In this document: positions 50,695 through 61,916 of the stretch, piece after piece
How positions within the stretch are numbered: the stretch's first letter is position 1
How the letters are laid out: each line of letters opens with the position of its first letter
NCBI RefSeq assembly: GCF_004793885.1
Contig: NZ_SRYG01000016.1
Span: forward strand, 1 to 64,000
Length of the DNA: 64,000 bases
Reading direction: 5' to 3'
DNA from: Dubosiella muris
GTDB taxonomy: Bacteria > Bacillota_I > Bacilli_A > Erysipelotrichales > Erysipelotrichaceae
The notes under the pieces: model-generated
What the model was told of the DNA's origin: nothing
The model's database searches: none
The model's input: the letters and a program-made list of their open reading frames with translations, nothing else
Program-made: the position numbers and the translations under genes

Positions 50695-51072
50695 ATGCAG
50701 CATTACGGCGAATCATTGGAAGATTATCTTGAAGCGATCTTGGTATTGTCCGGACAACTGCCGGTCGTGCGCAGCGTCGACGTCGCCAGTTATCTTGGAT
50801 ATTCGAAACCGAGCGTTTCCCACGCAGTCAAATTGATGGTGGAACAACAGCTGATCGAACTGGACCACAGCAAGTGCATCCGCTTAAGCGAGCTTGGAAA
50901 ACAAGTCGCCGAGGAAACCTACCAGCGGCACGTGTTTTTTTCCAGCATGCTGGAAGCGATTGGCGTGCCCCGCGACATCGCGCAGGAAGACGCCTGCCGC
51001 ATTGAGCATGTGATCTCGCAGCAGACGTTTGAGGCCATCAAGGCGTTTTATGAGAAAAACGAAGCACGGTAA
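50695..51072 (+). CDS. MntR/DtxR-family metal-dependent regulator
   Basis: A 125-aa one-domain-plus-dimerisation regulator: GESLEDYLEAIL at the start with the metal-ligand Asp, winged helix RSVDVASYLGYSKPSVSHAVKLM, then YQRHVFF and DACRIEHVIS with His/Glu/His ligands. The pattern is MntR-like, so Mn(II) or Fe(II) is the likely co-repressor. No transporter adjoins it; only its own promoter carries a visible site. Confidence 0.9.
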   Translation: MQHYGESLEDYLEAILVLSGQLPVVRSVDVASYLGYSKPSVSHAVKLMVEQQLIELDHSKCIRLSELGKQVAEETYQRHVFFSSMLEAIGVPRDIAQEDACRIEHVISQQTFEAIKAFYEKNEAR

Positions 51073-51086
51073 CCGTGCTTTTTTTG
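51062..51086 (+). terminator. Terminator enclosing the regulator's stop codon
   Basis: AAGCACGG (51062-51069) pairs with CCGTGCTT (51073-51080); the 3-nt loop is the TAA stop itself. Seven T follow. Confidence 0.88.
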
Positions 51087-51112
51087 AACGATTGAAGGAG
51101 AACTACACAAAA

Positions 51113-54668
<3,556 letters not shown>

Positions 54669-54688
54669 GGATTCGATTGAAACACAAA

Positions 54689-54720
54689 AAGAGACTGGCA
54701 TTTCCGGTCTCTTTTTTTTC
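54689..54720 (+). terminator. Terminator of eno
   Basis: AAGAGACTGG (54689-54698) pairs with CCGGTCTCTT (54704-54713), with one wobble, then a run of T. Confidence 0.88.
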
Positions 54721-54798
54721 TTAAAGTGGTTTTTCCTTGTGGATTGAAAAAAGAACGATAAAATGAAATTAAAATAAAATCCAGAAAGGAGAAATTCG

Positions 54799-54981
54799 AT
54801 GACAAGAAAAATGAACGGGATCTCTCCGGCGCAAAAAGCCGCGTATTTGAAACAGTCGCGGGAAGTCATGGCGAAATACGATTCGTTTTTAAAGGACAAC
54901 GCGTCGTTTTCCAAGGCGCTCATCGCGTTGTCCCTGTTGTCTTTGGCGGCGTTCATCACGTCGATGATGAAAGGCGCATGA
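54799..54981 (+). CDS. Small protein with C-terminal membrane helix, 60 aa
   Basis: Basic, helical N-terminus (TRKMNGISPAQKAAYLKQSREVMAKYDSFL) and one membrane helix (about 38-56). GAAAGGAG is the RBS. It overlaps the next membrane gene by 4 bp. Unrecognised; the pair may form a small membrane complex. Confidence 0.65.
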   Translation: MTRKMNGISPAQKAAYLKQSREVMAKYDSFLKDNASFSKALIALSLLSLAAFITSMMKGA

Positions 54982-55196
54982 TCCAGATCGTCAGCGACTT
55001 CGTGCCGTTTTACGGCCTGATCGTGCTGGGCGGCATCGGCTGGCTTTTTCTTTTGATTGGACTGCAATGCATGCAGTTCGCGGCCAAACTCAACGGAACG
55101 AGCGAACGGTGCTCAACCATTTTCGCAAAGCTGATGGTCATCACCGGCATCCTCGCGCTGGCCGGCTTGTTTTGGTGGCTGGCGCAGCATACGTAA
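54978..55196 (+). CDS. Small membrane protein, 72 aa
   Basis: Two predicted helices (about 10-30 and 48-68) around a polar loop with SERCSTIF. It starts in the ATGA of the previous gene. A hairpin GGACGAAT/ATTCGTCC follows at 55199-55220 without a good T run. Unrecognised. Confidence 0.65.
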   Translation: MIQIVSDFVPFYGLIVLGGIGWLFLLIGLQCMQFAAKLNGTSERCSTIFAKLMVITGILALAGLFWWLAQHT

Positions 55197-55269
55197 GTGG
55201 ACGAATCGCCGGATTCGTCCATTGTCTTTCTTCCGTGTGGTCTTTATGCTGAAAGCGGAGGAAACAACA

Positions 55270-55833
55270 ATGGAAAAGACACTTGTTTTGATGCGCCACG
55301 GAGAAACGCTGTTCAACGCGCTGCACAAGATCCAGGGATGGTGCGACTCGCCCCTGACACAACGGGGCATCGAGCAGGCGAAGGCGGCCGGAAAAAAGCC
55401 TCGGGAACGCGGCTTTCGTTTCGACCACGCGTACTCGTCGACGTCGGAGCGCTGCTGCGACACGCTCGAACTCGTGTGCGATTTGCCGTACACGCGCCTG
55501 AAAGGGCTAAAGGAAAACAACTACGGATTGCTGGAAGGGGAAAGCGATTTTCTGGCGGAAAACGATCCGGTCCGATGCGAGACGTACTATCTTCAATTCG
55601 GGGGCGAATCGAGCAACACGACGCGCGACCGCATGGTGGTCACGCTGACGGAACTTATGGAAAAAGAGGACCATCAATGCGTGCTCGCCGTTTCGCATGG
55701 CGGGGCGTGCTTCAATTTTTTACGCGCCATTCAGGATCCGTCCGAGGAGCTGAAAAAAGGGTTTGGCAACGGCTGCCTGTTCGTATATGGATACGAGGCG
55801 GGACGATTCGCCTTGCGCGAAGTTATTCGGTGA
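55270..55833 (+). CDS. Histidine phosphatase family (phosphoglycerate mutase-like) protein
   Basis: A 187-aa phosphatase: the RHG motif VLMRHGETLFNALHKIQGWCDSPLT with the phospho-His, and the second catalytic His in AVSHGGACFNFLRAI near residue 145. Short for dPGM; family members include GpmB, CobC and broad phosphatases. GGAGGAAAC supports the ATG at 55270. Confidence 0.88.
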   Translation: MEKTLVLMRHGETLFNALHKIQGWCDSPLTQRGIEQAKAAGKKPRERGFRFDHAYSSTSERCCDTLELVCDLPYTRLKGLKENNYGLLEGESDFLAENDPVRCETYYLQFGGESSNTTRDRMVVTLTELMEKEDHQCVLAVSHGGACFNFLRAIQDPSEELKKGFGNGCLFVYGYEAGRFALREVIR

Positions 55834-55834
55834 G

Positions 55835-55857
55835 AACACGCTTTGGCGTGTTTTTCT
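55835..55857 (+). terminator. Terminator of the phosphatase gene
   Basis: AACACGC (55835-55841) pairs with GCGTGTT (55846-55852), then T-rich sequence. Confidence 0.78.
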
Positions 55858-55862
55858 TTGGG

Positions 55863-55872
55863 AAACTGTAAG
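55863..55872 (+). promoter_or_regulatory. BceR-like half-site upstream of the lipoprotein-bceRS genes
   Basis: AAACTGTAAG is identical to the right half of the BceR-type site before bceA (58368-58377). The other half is not conserved. Suggests weak autoregulation. Confidence 0.4.
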
Positions 55873-55933
55873 GGATGGCGCCGGTATTTCTTTGGCGGAC
55901 ATGATAAAATAAAAAAGAACGGAGAAACAGAAT

Positions 55934-56719
55934 ATGAAAAAAAGATGGATATATACAATCGCGGCCGGTTTGCTGGCGTTTGGCTTGAGCGGCTGCTCCC
56001 GCTCGCTTTCGGGCGACTTTTTAACGCTTCACGACGCCATCGAGCGCAACAACGCGTGGCGCTCGTGGACGATGGACACAAAGCTGGTGGAAAACGAGCA
56101 AGTCAAGACGACGATCCGGGAGCAGGACGCGATCAAGGAAGACACGGTCTATATGATTGAAACGTACGATTCCAACGAGGAAACGCTGACGCGAGTCGAA
56201 AAGACAGGCAAAAAGACGCAGGATATTTTTATCGTCGAGCCCGTGGACGGACGTGACATCGTGACGTACTACGTGCAGGCCGATGTCCTGAAACAATACG
56301 ACGCGGCCCGCTCGCCCATCAAGGAGGACCTTTCGCTGCTTAGCGACAAGTATTTTGATTCCAGCCGGGAAAACAAAGGCGAAAAGACGGTGCTGACATT
56401 CACGCTGAAAAAGGAAATGGCGGGCGACTATTCGAAAAAGACGAAATCCAAAGAGCAAATCGTGTCGGACGTGTACGAGTTCGTGCTCGACGAGTCCAAA
56501 GCGGTGAGCGGCATCGTCGACGAAAAAACATACGCCAACGACGTGGTGGTGAAAAAAGAAGTGAAGTGCACGAAGATCGGCGATACGGGAATCGACTTTT
56601 CGCTAATCGACACGACGATTGGCAAGTTCGAGTCGCCATTCGACTTGAAGACGCTCGATCCGGCCGTTGCGCAGGATTTGCCGGTCTACACGTTTGAATG
56701 GAAGAAGGAAGGGGATTAA
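55934..56719 (+). CDS. Lipoprotein of the Bce module
   Basis: A 261-aa lipoprotein, lipobox GLSGC (Cys at about 21), with a helix (DFLTLHDAIERNNAWRSWTMDTKLV) and strands as in the other LolA/LppX-style lipoproteins of the window. It ends directly at the response regulator start (0 bp), so it belongs to the BceRS-BceAB operon. A possible role is binding the peptide antibiotic or its lipid target. Confidence 0.8.
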   Translation: MKKRWIYTIAAGLLAFGLSGCSRSLSGDFLTLHDAIERNNAWRSWTMDTKLVENEQVKTTIREQDAIKEDTVYMIETYDSNEETLTRVEKTGKKTQDIFIVEPVDGRDIVTYYVQADVLKQYDAARSPIKEDLSLLSDKYFDSSRENKGEKTVLTFTLKKEMAGDYSKKTKSKEQIVSDVYEFVLDESKAVSGIVDEKTYANDVVVKKEVKCTKIGDTGIDFSLIDTTIGKFESPFDLKTLDPAVAQDLPVYTFEWKKEGD

Positions 56720-57388
56720 ATGTATAAAATACTGATTGTGGAGGACGACGAGATCATTTCCCGCGAGATCGCCTCGTTTTTGTCGACATGGGGATACGAT
56801 ACGAAGCGGGTCGTGCATTTCGACAAAGTGGTGGAAACGTGGATGGACTACGGGGCCGACCTCGTGCTCATGGACATCTCCCTGCCCTATAAAAACGGGT
56901 TTTACTGGACGGAGAAAATTCGAACGTACTCCAAAGTGCCGATCGTGTTCATTTCAAGCGCCAACGACAACATGAACATCGTCATGGCGATCGCCCGGGG
57001 CGCGGATGATTTTATCGCCAAGCCATTCGACAGCCAGGTGCTGGTCGCCAAGATCCAGGCCATCTTGCGGCGCACGTACGATTTTTCCGGAAAGACCGAT
57101 TTGCTTACGCACAAGGACGTGCAGTTCAACATTGGCGACAACGTCGTGTCGTACAACGGGCAAAGCGTGGAGCTGACAAAAAACGAGGGCAAGATCCTGC
57201 GGCTGCTCATGGAGAAAAAGGACACGATCGTCTCCCGCGAAGAGCTTATGGAGTATTTGTGGAAAACCGACTACTACGTGGATGAAAACGCGTTGAGCGT
57301 CAACGTGAACCGGGTGCGCAAAAAACTGGAACGCATCGGGATCGTCGATTTTGTTCAGACGCGCAAAGGCATCGGCTACATCGTATGA
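56720..57388 (+). CDS. BceR-type response regulator
   Basis: A 222-aa OmpR-family regulator: receiver with DDE, VLMDISLPYKNGFYW carrying phospho-Asp near 52, SSANDN and KPFDSQVL; winged helix with TKNEGKILRLLMEKKDTIVSREELMEYLW and the wing RKGIGYIV. The ISLPYKNGFYW block is diagnostic of BceR relatives. Overlaps bceS by 4 bp. Confidence 0.94.
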   Translation: MYKILIVEDDEIISREIASFLSTWGYDTKRVVHFDKVVETWMDYGADLVLMDISLPYKNGFYWTEKIRTYSKVPIVFISSANDNMNIVMAIARGADDFIAKPFDSQVLVAKIQAILRRTYDFSGKTDLLTHKDVQFNIGDNVVSYNGQSVELTKNEGKILRLLMEKKDTIVSREELMEYLWKTDYYVDENALSVNVNRVRKKLERIGIVDFVQTRKGIGYIV

Positions 57389-58365
57389 AGCTGTTTGCTC
57401 AATACGTGAAGGCGCGGTTTGGCTTGTTCGTGCTGTCGGGGGCGTGCGCGCTCATTTTCGGCTTGCTGTTTTTTCTATACGGTCTGGAACCCGAAGCGTA
57501 CGGATACGGCCTGACACTGTGCCTGGTCGCACTGACGATCTACGTGGCCAGGGACTTTGCCGCGTACTACAAGACGCACCATGTGTGGCGGGAACTTCTG
57601 GATGTTTCTTTGCTCAATGTCGCGCTGGAAGAGACGACGACGGATCCGGATTTGCGTGCCTTGTTTGCTCAAATCGCGCGCGAGAAAAACGAGTTGATCG
57701 CGGCGGGGGAAGCGCGAAAGACGGATTTGACGGACTACTTCACGTTGTGGATCCACCAGGTGAAGCTGCCGGTTTCGGCGATGCGGCTCATGCTGGCCAA
57801 CCACGATTTGAACGAGGCGGACTGGAAAAAGCAGATTTTCGCCCTGGAACGGTATTTGGGCATGGTGCTGGCGTATTTGCGCATGAAAAGCGACTCGACC
57901 GATTATGTCATCCGCATGTTTTCGCTCGATTCCATGCTGCGGGCGGCGATCCGGACGTTTTCGACGGAGTTTATTTACAAGAAGATCCGGCTTTCGTTCA
58001 CGCCAACCGGCCTGGAGGTGTTGAGCGATGAAAAATGGCTGCAGTTTGTCGTGGAGCAGCTGCTGTCCAACGCGATCAAATACTCGGCGCTGGGCTCGAC
58101 GATCGAAATGTACGCCAACGGATACGACCTCGTGATCGAGGACCATGGCTGCGGCATCTCGGCTTCGGATTTGAAACGCATCCGCGAGAAAGGCTTTACG
58201 GGGGAAAACGGACGGGTCCACAAGGAGGAGTCGAGCGGGCTGGGGCTGTATTTGTGCGAGCAGGTGCTGGCCCGGCTCCACCATCCGTTTGTGATCGAGT
58301 CGACGTTGAACGAGGGGACCCGGGTCGTTTTGCGGCTTGATCCGGCGCTGCTGGAGCGTGAATGA
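57385..58365 (+). CDS. BceS-type intramembrane-sensing histidine kinase
   Basis: A 326-aa kinase with two N-terminal membrane helices (about 12-35 and 38-55) separated by a very short loop, so it lacks an outside sensor. The phospho-His is in TLWIHQVKLPVSAMRLML, N-box is VEQLLSNAIKYSA, G-box IEDHGCGISASDL, and GLGLYLCEQVL. BceS kinases read flux of the BceAB transporter. Confidence 0.94.
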   Translation: MKLFAQYVKARFGLFVLSGACALIFGLLFFLYGLEPEAYGYGLTLCLVALTIYVARDFAAYYKTHHVWRELLDVSLLNVALEETTTDPDLRALFAQIAREKNELIAAGEARKTDLTDYFTLWIHQVKLPVSAMRLMLANHDLNEADWKKQIFALERYLGMVLAYLRMKSDSTDYVIRMFSLDSMLRAAIRTFSTEFIYKKIRLSFTPTGLEVLSDEKWLQFVVEQLLSNAIKYSALGSTIEMYANGYDLVIEDHGCGISASDLKRIREKGFTGENGRVHKEESSGLGLYLCEQVLARLHHPFVIESTLNEGTRVVLRLDPALLERE

Positions 58366-58376
58366 CAAAACTGTAA
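58363..58376 (+). promoter_or_regulatory. BceR binding site before bceA
   Basis: TGACA-AAAC-TGTAA matches the BceR consensus TNACA-N4-TGTAA and overlaps the bceS stop. A second TGTAAG lies 20 bp downstream (58392). A TATAAT is at 58431-58436, following GGCTTTTTTT, which is itself a weak terminator. Confidence 0.75.
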
Positions 58377-58465
58377 GAAACGCGATGGATTTGTAAGGAC
58401 AAACGATGGCTGCCTGCGGGTGGCTTTTTTTATAATAAAACCACATACAGGGAGGAAATGAGATC

Positions 58466-59233
58466 ATGCCTTTATTGGAAGTCAAAAATTTAAAGAAAAC
58501 ATATACGTCGCGGTTTGGAATGAACCAGGTGCACGCGCTGACGAATGTCAACTTCACCGTGGAGGAAGGGGAGTACGTGGCGATCATGGGCGAGTCGGGC
58601 GCCGGCAAGACGACGCTGCTCAACGTGCTGGCCGCGCTGGACCGGCCGACGAGCGGCTCGATTCTGCTGAATGGCCAGGAGATCTCGACGATCCAGGATT
58701 CGAAGCTGTCGGCGTTTCGCCGCCGTCATCTGGGCTTCGTTTTTCAGGATTTCAACTTGCTGGACACGTTCAACAACCAGGACAACATCTTTTTGCCGCT
58801 TGTGCTGAGCAACGAGAAATACCGGACGATGAAGCGTAAGCTCGATCCGCTCGCCCAAGAACTGGGCATTTCGGATTTGATGAAAAAGTTTCCGTACGAG
58901 TGCTCGGGCGGCCAGAAGCAACGGGTCGCCATCGCCCGGGCGCTCATTACAAAGCCCGAGCTCATCCTGGCCGACGAGCCGACGGGTGCGTTGGATTCGC
59001 GCAGCACGGAAGAGCTGCTGATGCTGTTTCAACGCATCAACGAGGCGGGGCAGACGATTTTGATGGTGACGCATTCGGTCAAGGCGGCCAGCCACGCCAA
59101 ACGGGTGCTGTTTATCAAGGACGGCACGGTGTTCCATCAAATCTACCGGGGCGACAAGTCGCGCGAGGGTATGTACGAGGCGATTTCGGACACGCTGTCG
59201 CTGCTGTCCAGAGAGGACGGTCGTCATGTCTAA
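58466..59233 (+). CDS. BceA-type ABC transporter ATP-binding protein
   Basis: A 255-aa ATPase: Walker [10 protein letters not shown] near 40, the Bce-typical [25 protein letters not shown]-loop region near 94, signature [15 protein letters not shown], and Walker [23 protein letters not shown]. Overlaps the permease by 8 bp. Works in target protection, freeing lipid-bound peptide antibiotics such as bacitracin. Confidence 0.95.
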   Translation: MPLLEVKNLKKTYTSRFGMNQVHALTNVNFTVEEGEYVAIMGESGAGKTTLLNVLAALDRPTSGSILLNGQEISTIQDSKLSAFRRRHLGFVFQDFNLLDTFNNQDNIFLPLVLSNEKYRTMKRKLDPLAQELGISDLMKKFPYECSGGQKQRVAIARALITKPELILADEPTGALDSRSTEELLMLFQRINEAGQTILMVTHSVKAASHAKRVLFIKDGTVFHQIYRGDKSREGMYEAISDTLSLLSREDGRHV

Positions 59234-61214
59234 GGCGTTTTATTTAAAGATGGCGTGGCAGAACCTTGTCAAAAACAAAAAGGTGTACATCCCGTTTTTG
59301 CTGACAAGCGTTTTCGCCACGATGATGCTGTATATGATTGTCGGGCTGGCCAGCAACAAAGGGCTGAAAGCGCTGCCGGGCGGTCAGGACATGCAAATGA
59401 TGCTGGGGTTAGGCGTGTTTGTCGTCGAGATGTTTTTGCTGATCTTCTTGTTTTACACGAACTCGTTTTTGCTGAAGCGAAGGAAAAAGGAGTTTGGCTT
59501 GTACTCGGTGCTTGGGATGGAAAAGAAGCATTTGGCCCGGGTCATCTTTTACGAGCTGTTGTTTTGCTTTGCTATCTCGCTGACAGGCGGATTGCTGGCA
59601 GGCATGCTGTTGGACAAGCTGCTGTTTCTTGTAGTCATCAAGATGCTGGGCACGGAAGTGCCGCTGGGCTTTTCCATTTCCGTCAAGGGAATCCAGGAAA
59701 CGGTGCTTTATGTCGGCATCGTGTATGTGGCGATGTTCGTGTACGCTTTGTTGCAGGTGCGGCTGGCCAATCCGATCGAGCTGCTTCATTCGGGCTCGAT
59801 GGCGGAGAAGGAGCCAAAATCCAAGCTGGTGATCACGATTTTGGGCATCGTGCTGCTGGCGACCGGATACGCGATTTCGTTGACGATCACAAATCCGATC
59901 ATGGCGATGCTGTTGTTTTTCGTGGCGGTCATTTGCGTCATCATCGGCACGTATTTGCTGTTTACGAGCGGTAGCATCACCTTGCTGAAGGCGCTGGAGA
60001 AAAACAAGCGCTACTACTACAAGATCGACCACTTTTTAAGCGTGTCGAATATGAAATTCCGCATGAAGCAAAACGCGGTGTCGCTGGGCAACATTTGCAT
60101 TCTTTCGACGATGGTGCTCGTCATGCTGTCGACGACGATCTCGTTGTGGACGGGCATGGTGGCTGCGGTAGAAAGCGGAATCGGTCACGATTATAACGTG
60201 ACGGTGCGTTACGACGCGATGGATGAAAACCCGGATATCGCGGCGCGTATGGACGCGTTTGTGAAAGACTCGGGTATCCATCCAACGCGCCAGACGGGGT
60301 ATTCGGTGTTCGAGATTCCGATGGAGAAAGAAGGAAACCGGCTGGACGACGTGTCGTTTGGTCAGGACGCGGTGTACGCGGATTTTATCGCGCTGGATGA
60401 CTACAACGCGCTGGAAAATACCGATGTGAAACTGGGGCCCGACGAGGTGCTCGTGTACGGCATGCGGGAGAAGTACGGATTTGACTCGATGCATTTGCTG
60501 GGAACCGAATACAAGGCGAAGGAGCTGGACTCGTTTTCGGAAAACAATCCAAACGATGCGATCGTCAACAACACGTACTTGATCGTCGTTCCTTCCCGGG
60601 AAGCCTTGTTGCGAGTCAAGGACGAGGCGACAGCGGCGGCCAGGCAAGTGTATCCGGACTATACGACGTCTTTTCAGTACCGGACCGGATTGGACAGCGA
60701 GAACAAGGACATCCCGTCGAACGATTTAATGAAAGGGCTGGCCAACGCGTTTGAGGGGGCGACAATCTCGTCGTACTACGCGCAAAGCAAGGTGGAGACG
60801 TTCCAGCAAATGCGGGCGCTGTACGCGGGGTTCCTGTTCATTGGCGTGTTCCTGAGTTTGTTGTTTATCATGGCGACGATTTTGATCATGTATTATAAGC
60901 AGATCAGCGAGGGGTACGAGGACCAGAAGCGGTACGACATTATGAAAAAGGTCGGCTTGGACGAGAAGCAGGTAAAGAAGACGATTCGCACGCAAGTCAT
61001 CACGGTGTTCTTTTTGCCGCTAATCGTGGCGGGCGTCCATATTTGTTTCGCGTTCCCGATCATTTCCAAGCTGTTGCGGCTGCTGTTACTGTCGGATATG
61101 AAAGTGTTTGTCCTCACGACGCTGGCTTGCTTCCTGATTTTTAGCGTCTTGTACATTTTGATTTACTGGATCACGGCAAGGGCCTACTATAAAATCGTTT
61201 CGTCTTGCGAATAG
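59226..61214 (+). CDS. BceB-type ABC transporter permease
   Basis: A 662-aa permease with ten predicted helices and a large extracellular domain (about 305-530, between helices 7 and 8), the hallmark of Bce permeases. The early block MAWQNLVKNKKVYIPFLLTSVFATMMLYM and RRKKEFGLYSVLGMEKKHLARVIFYE are FtsX/Bce features. It senses and detoxifies peptide antibiotics and signals to BceS. Confidence 0.94.
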   Translation: MSKAFYLKMAWQNLVKNKKVYIPFLLTSVFATMMLYMIVGLASNKGLKALPGGQDMQMMLGLGVFVVEMFLLIFLFYTNSFLLKRRKKEFGLYSVLGMEKKHLARVIFYELLFCFAISLTGGLLAGMLLDKLLFLVVIKMLGTEVPLGFSISVKGIQETVLYVGIVYVAMFVYALLQVRLANPIELLHSGSMAEKEPKSKLVITILGIVLLATGYAISLTITNPIMAMLLFFVAVICVIIGTYLLFTSGSITLLKALEKNKRYYYKIDHFLSVSNMKFRMKQNAVSLGNICILSTMVLVMLSTTISLWTGMVAAVESGIGHDYNVTVRYDAMDENPDIAARMDAFVKDSGIHPTRQTGYSVFEIPMEKEGNRLDDVSFGQDAVYADFIALDDYNALENTDVKLGPDEVLVYGMREKYGFDSMHLLGTEYKAKELDSFSENNPNDAIVNNTYLIVVPSREALLRVKDEATAAARQVYPDYTTSFQYRTGLDSENKDIPSNDLMKGLANAFEGATISSYYAQSKVETFQQMRALYAGFLFIGVFLSLLFIMATILIMYYKQISEGYEDQKRYDIMKKVGLDEKQVKKTIRTQVITVFFLPLIVAGVHICFAFPIISKLLRLLLLSDMKVFVLTTLACFLIFSVLYILIYWITARAYYKIVSSCE

Positions 61215-61252
61215 AAGAACGTCTTCGACTCGAAGTCATGGCGGGTTCGTGT

Positions 61253-61258
61253 TACAAT
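61253..61258 (+). promoter_or_regulatory. -10 box of the RelB-like gene
   Basis: TACAAT, 37 bases before the ATG at 61295. No convincing -35. Confidence 0.45.
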
Positions 61259-61269
61259 GCTCTTAGCAA

Positions 61270-61281
61270 CACAATATTGTG
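61270..61281 (+). promoter_or_regulatory. Perfect palindrome upstream of the RelB-like gene
   Basis: CACAATATTGTG, a perfect 12-bp palindrome just downstream of the -10 and abutting the GGAGG RBS. RHH antitoxins bind such sites to repress their own operons. Confidence 0.55.
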
Positions 61282-61294
61282 GAGGTAGATCAAT

Positions 61295-61627
61295 ATGGAA
61301 AAGACGAATATGGATTTGGAAATGAATAAGGAATTAAAAACGAAATTTGACGAAGTGTGCGAGGACTTGGGGATGGAACCGCAGACAGCGATCAATATTT
61401 TCGCGCAGAAGATGGTCAACGAGCAGGCGATGCCGTTTGAAGTGACGGCAAAAGACTATCCGGTTGACGAGGAGGCCGTGCGCAAGGAGCGAATCGAGAA
61501 AATCGCGAAAGGCGCGCTGATTGGCGCCGGCATCGGTCTGGCGGTTTCCGGACTGGTTAAACTGATCGTTCATTTCGCGAAGCACGAGGTGCGCAAAGAA
61601 GAACGAAAGCTGATGTTTTGGAAGTAA
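61295..61627 (+). CDS. RelB/DinJ-like ribbon-helix-helix protein with a C-terminal membrane helix; no toxin partner
   Basis: A 110-aa protein. Residues about 3-55 match RelB/DinJ antitoxins (MDLEMNKELKTKFDEVCEDLGMEPQTAINIFAQKMVNEQAMPFEV), in which the strand-helix-helix binds DNA. After a charged segment comes a Gly-rich membrane helix (about 74-95, GALIGAGIGLAVSGLVKLIVHF) and a basic tail. No toxin gene follows: a terminator comes 10 bp later. It may be a repurposed, membrane-tethered transcription factor. Confidence 0.78.
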   Translation: MEKTNMDLEMNKELKTKFDEVCEDLGMEPQTAINIFAQKMVNEQAMPFEVTAKDYPVDEEAVRKERIEKIAKGALIGAGIGLAVSGLVKLIVHFAKHEVRKEERKLMFWK

Positions 61628-61637
61628 AAAATAAAAA

Positions 61638-61672
61638 TCACGGGATTTGTCACTGAATTCCGTGACTTTTTT
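61638..61672 (+). terminator. Terminator of the RelB-like gene
   Basis: TCACGGGATT (61638-61647) pairs with AATTCCGTGA (61656-61665), with one wobble, then CTTTTTT. Confidence 0.82.
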
Positions 61673-61679
61673 GAAAGCG

Positions 61680-61860
61680 CTTGAATTTTTTTAAAAAAAC
61701 GAATATTATAGGGTCGTAAATAATTTATTCCTTTGCGGTGGCAAAGGACGCAACTCTTGTTTTATCTTGGGAAAAGGCCGGATGACGGTCTTTTTTCTTT
61801 TTTTATTGGGAAACTCTTCGCCAATATACAATTTGGGATAAGAAAATAAATCAATTTTAT
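61680..61860 (+). other. Intergenic region with two hairpins
   Basis: CCTTTGC/GCAAAGG with a GGTG loop (near 61731-61748) is followed by AAGGCCG/CGGTCTT with a T run (near 61774-61800). It could be a terminator pair or a small regulated leader. No known riboswitch class was matched. Confidence 0.4.
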
Positions 61861-61903
61861 GGGGAATGTGAAGGTGAAGTACCATTGGCTCAATACTTTT
61901 TTG

Positions 61904-61916
61904 TATAATACAATTA
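61904..61916 (+). promoter_or_regulatory. -10 box placed for leaderless transcription of the TPR gene
   Basis: A perfect TATAAT (61904-61909) is followed by six bases and the ATG at 61916, with no RBS. Confidence 0.5.

Noticed and set aside
61715-61800. c-di-GMP (GEMM) riboswitch from GGACGCAA
   Set aside because: Only a short match; the second helix and GGCAAACC-type bases are missing.
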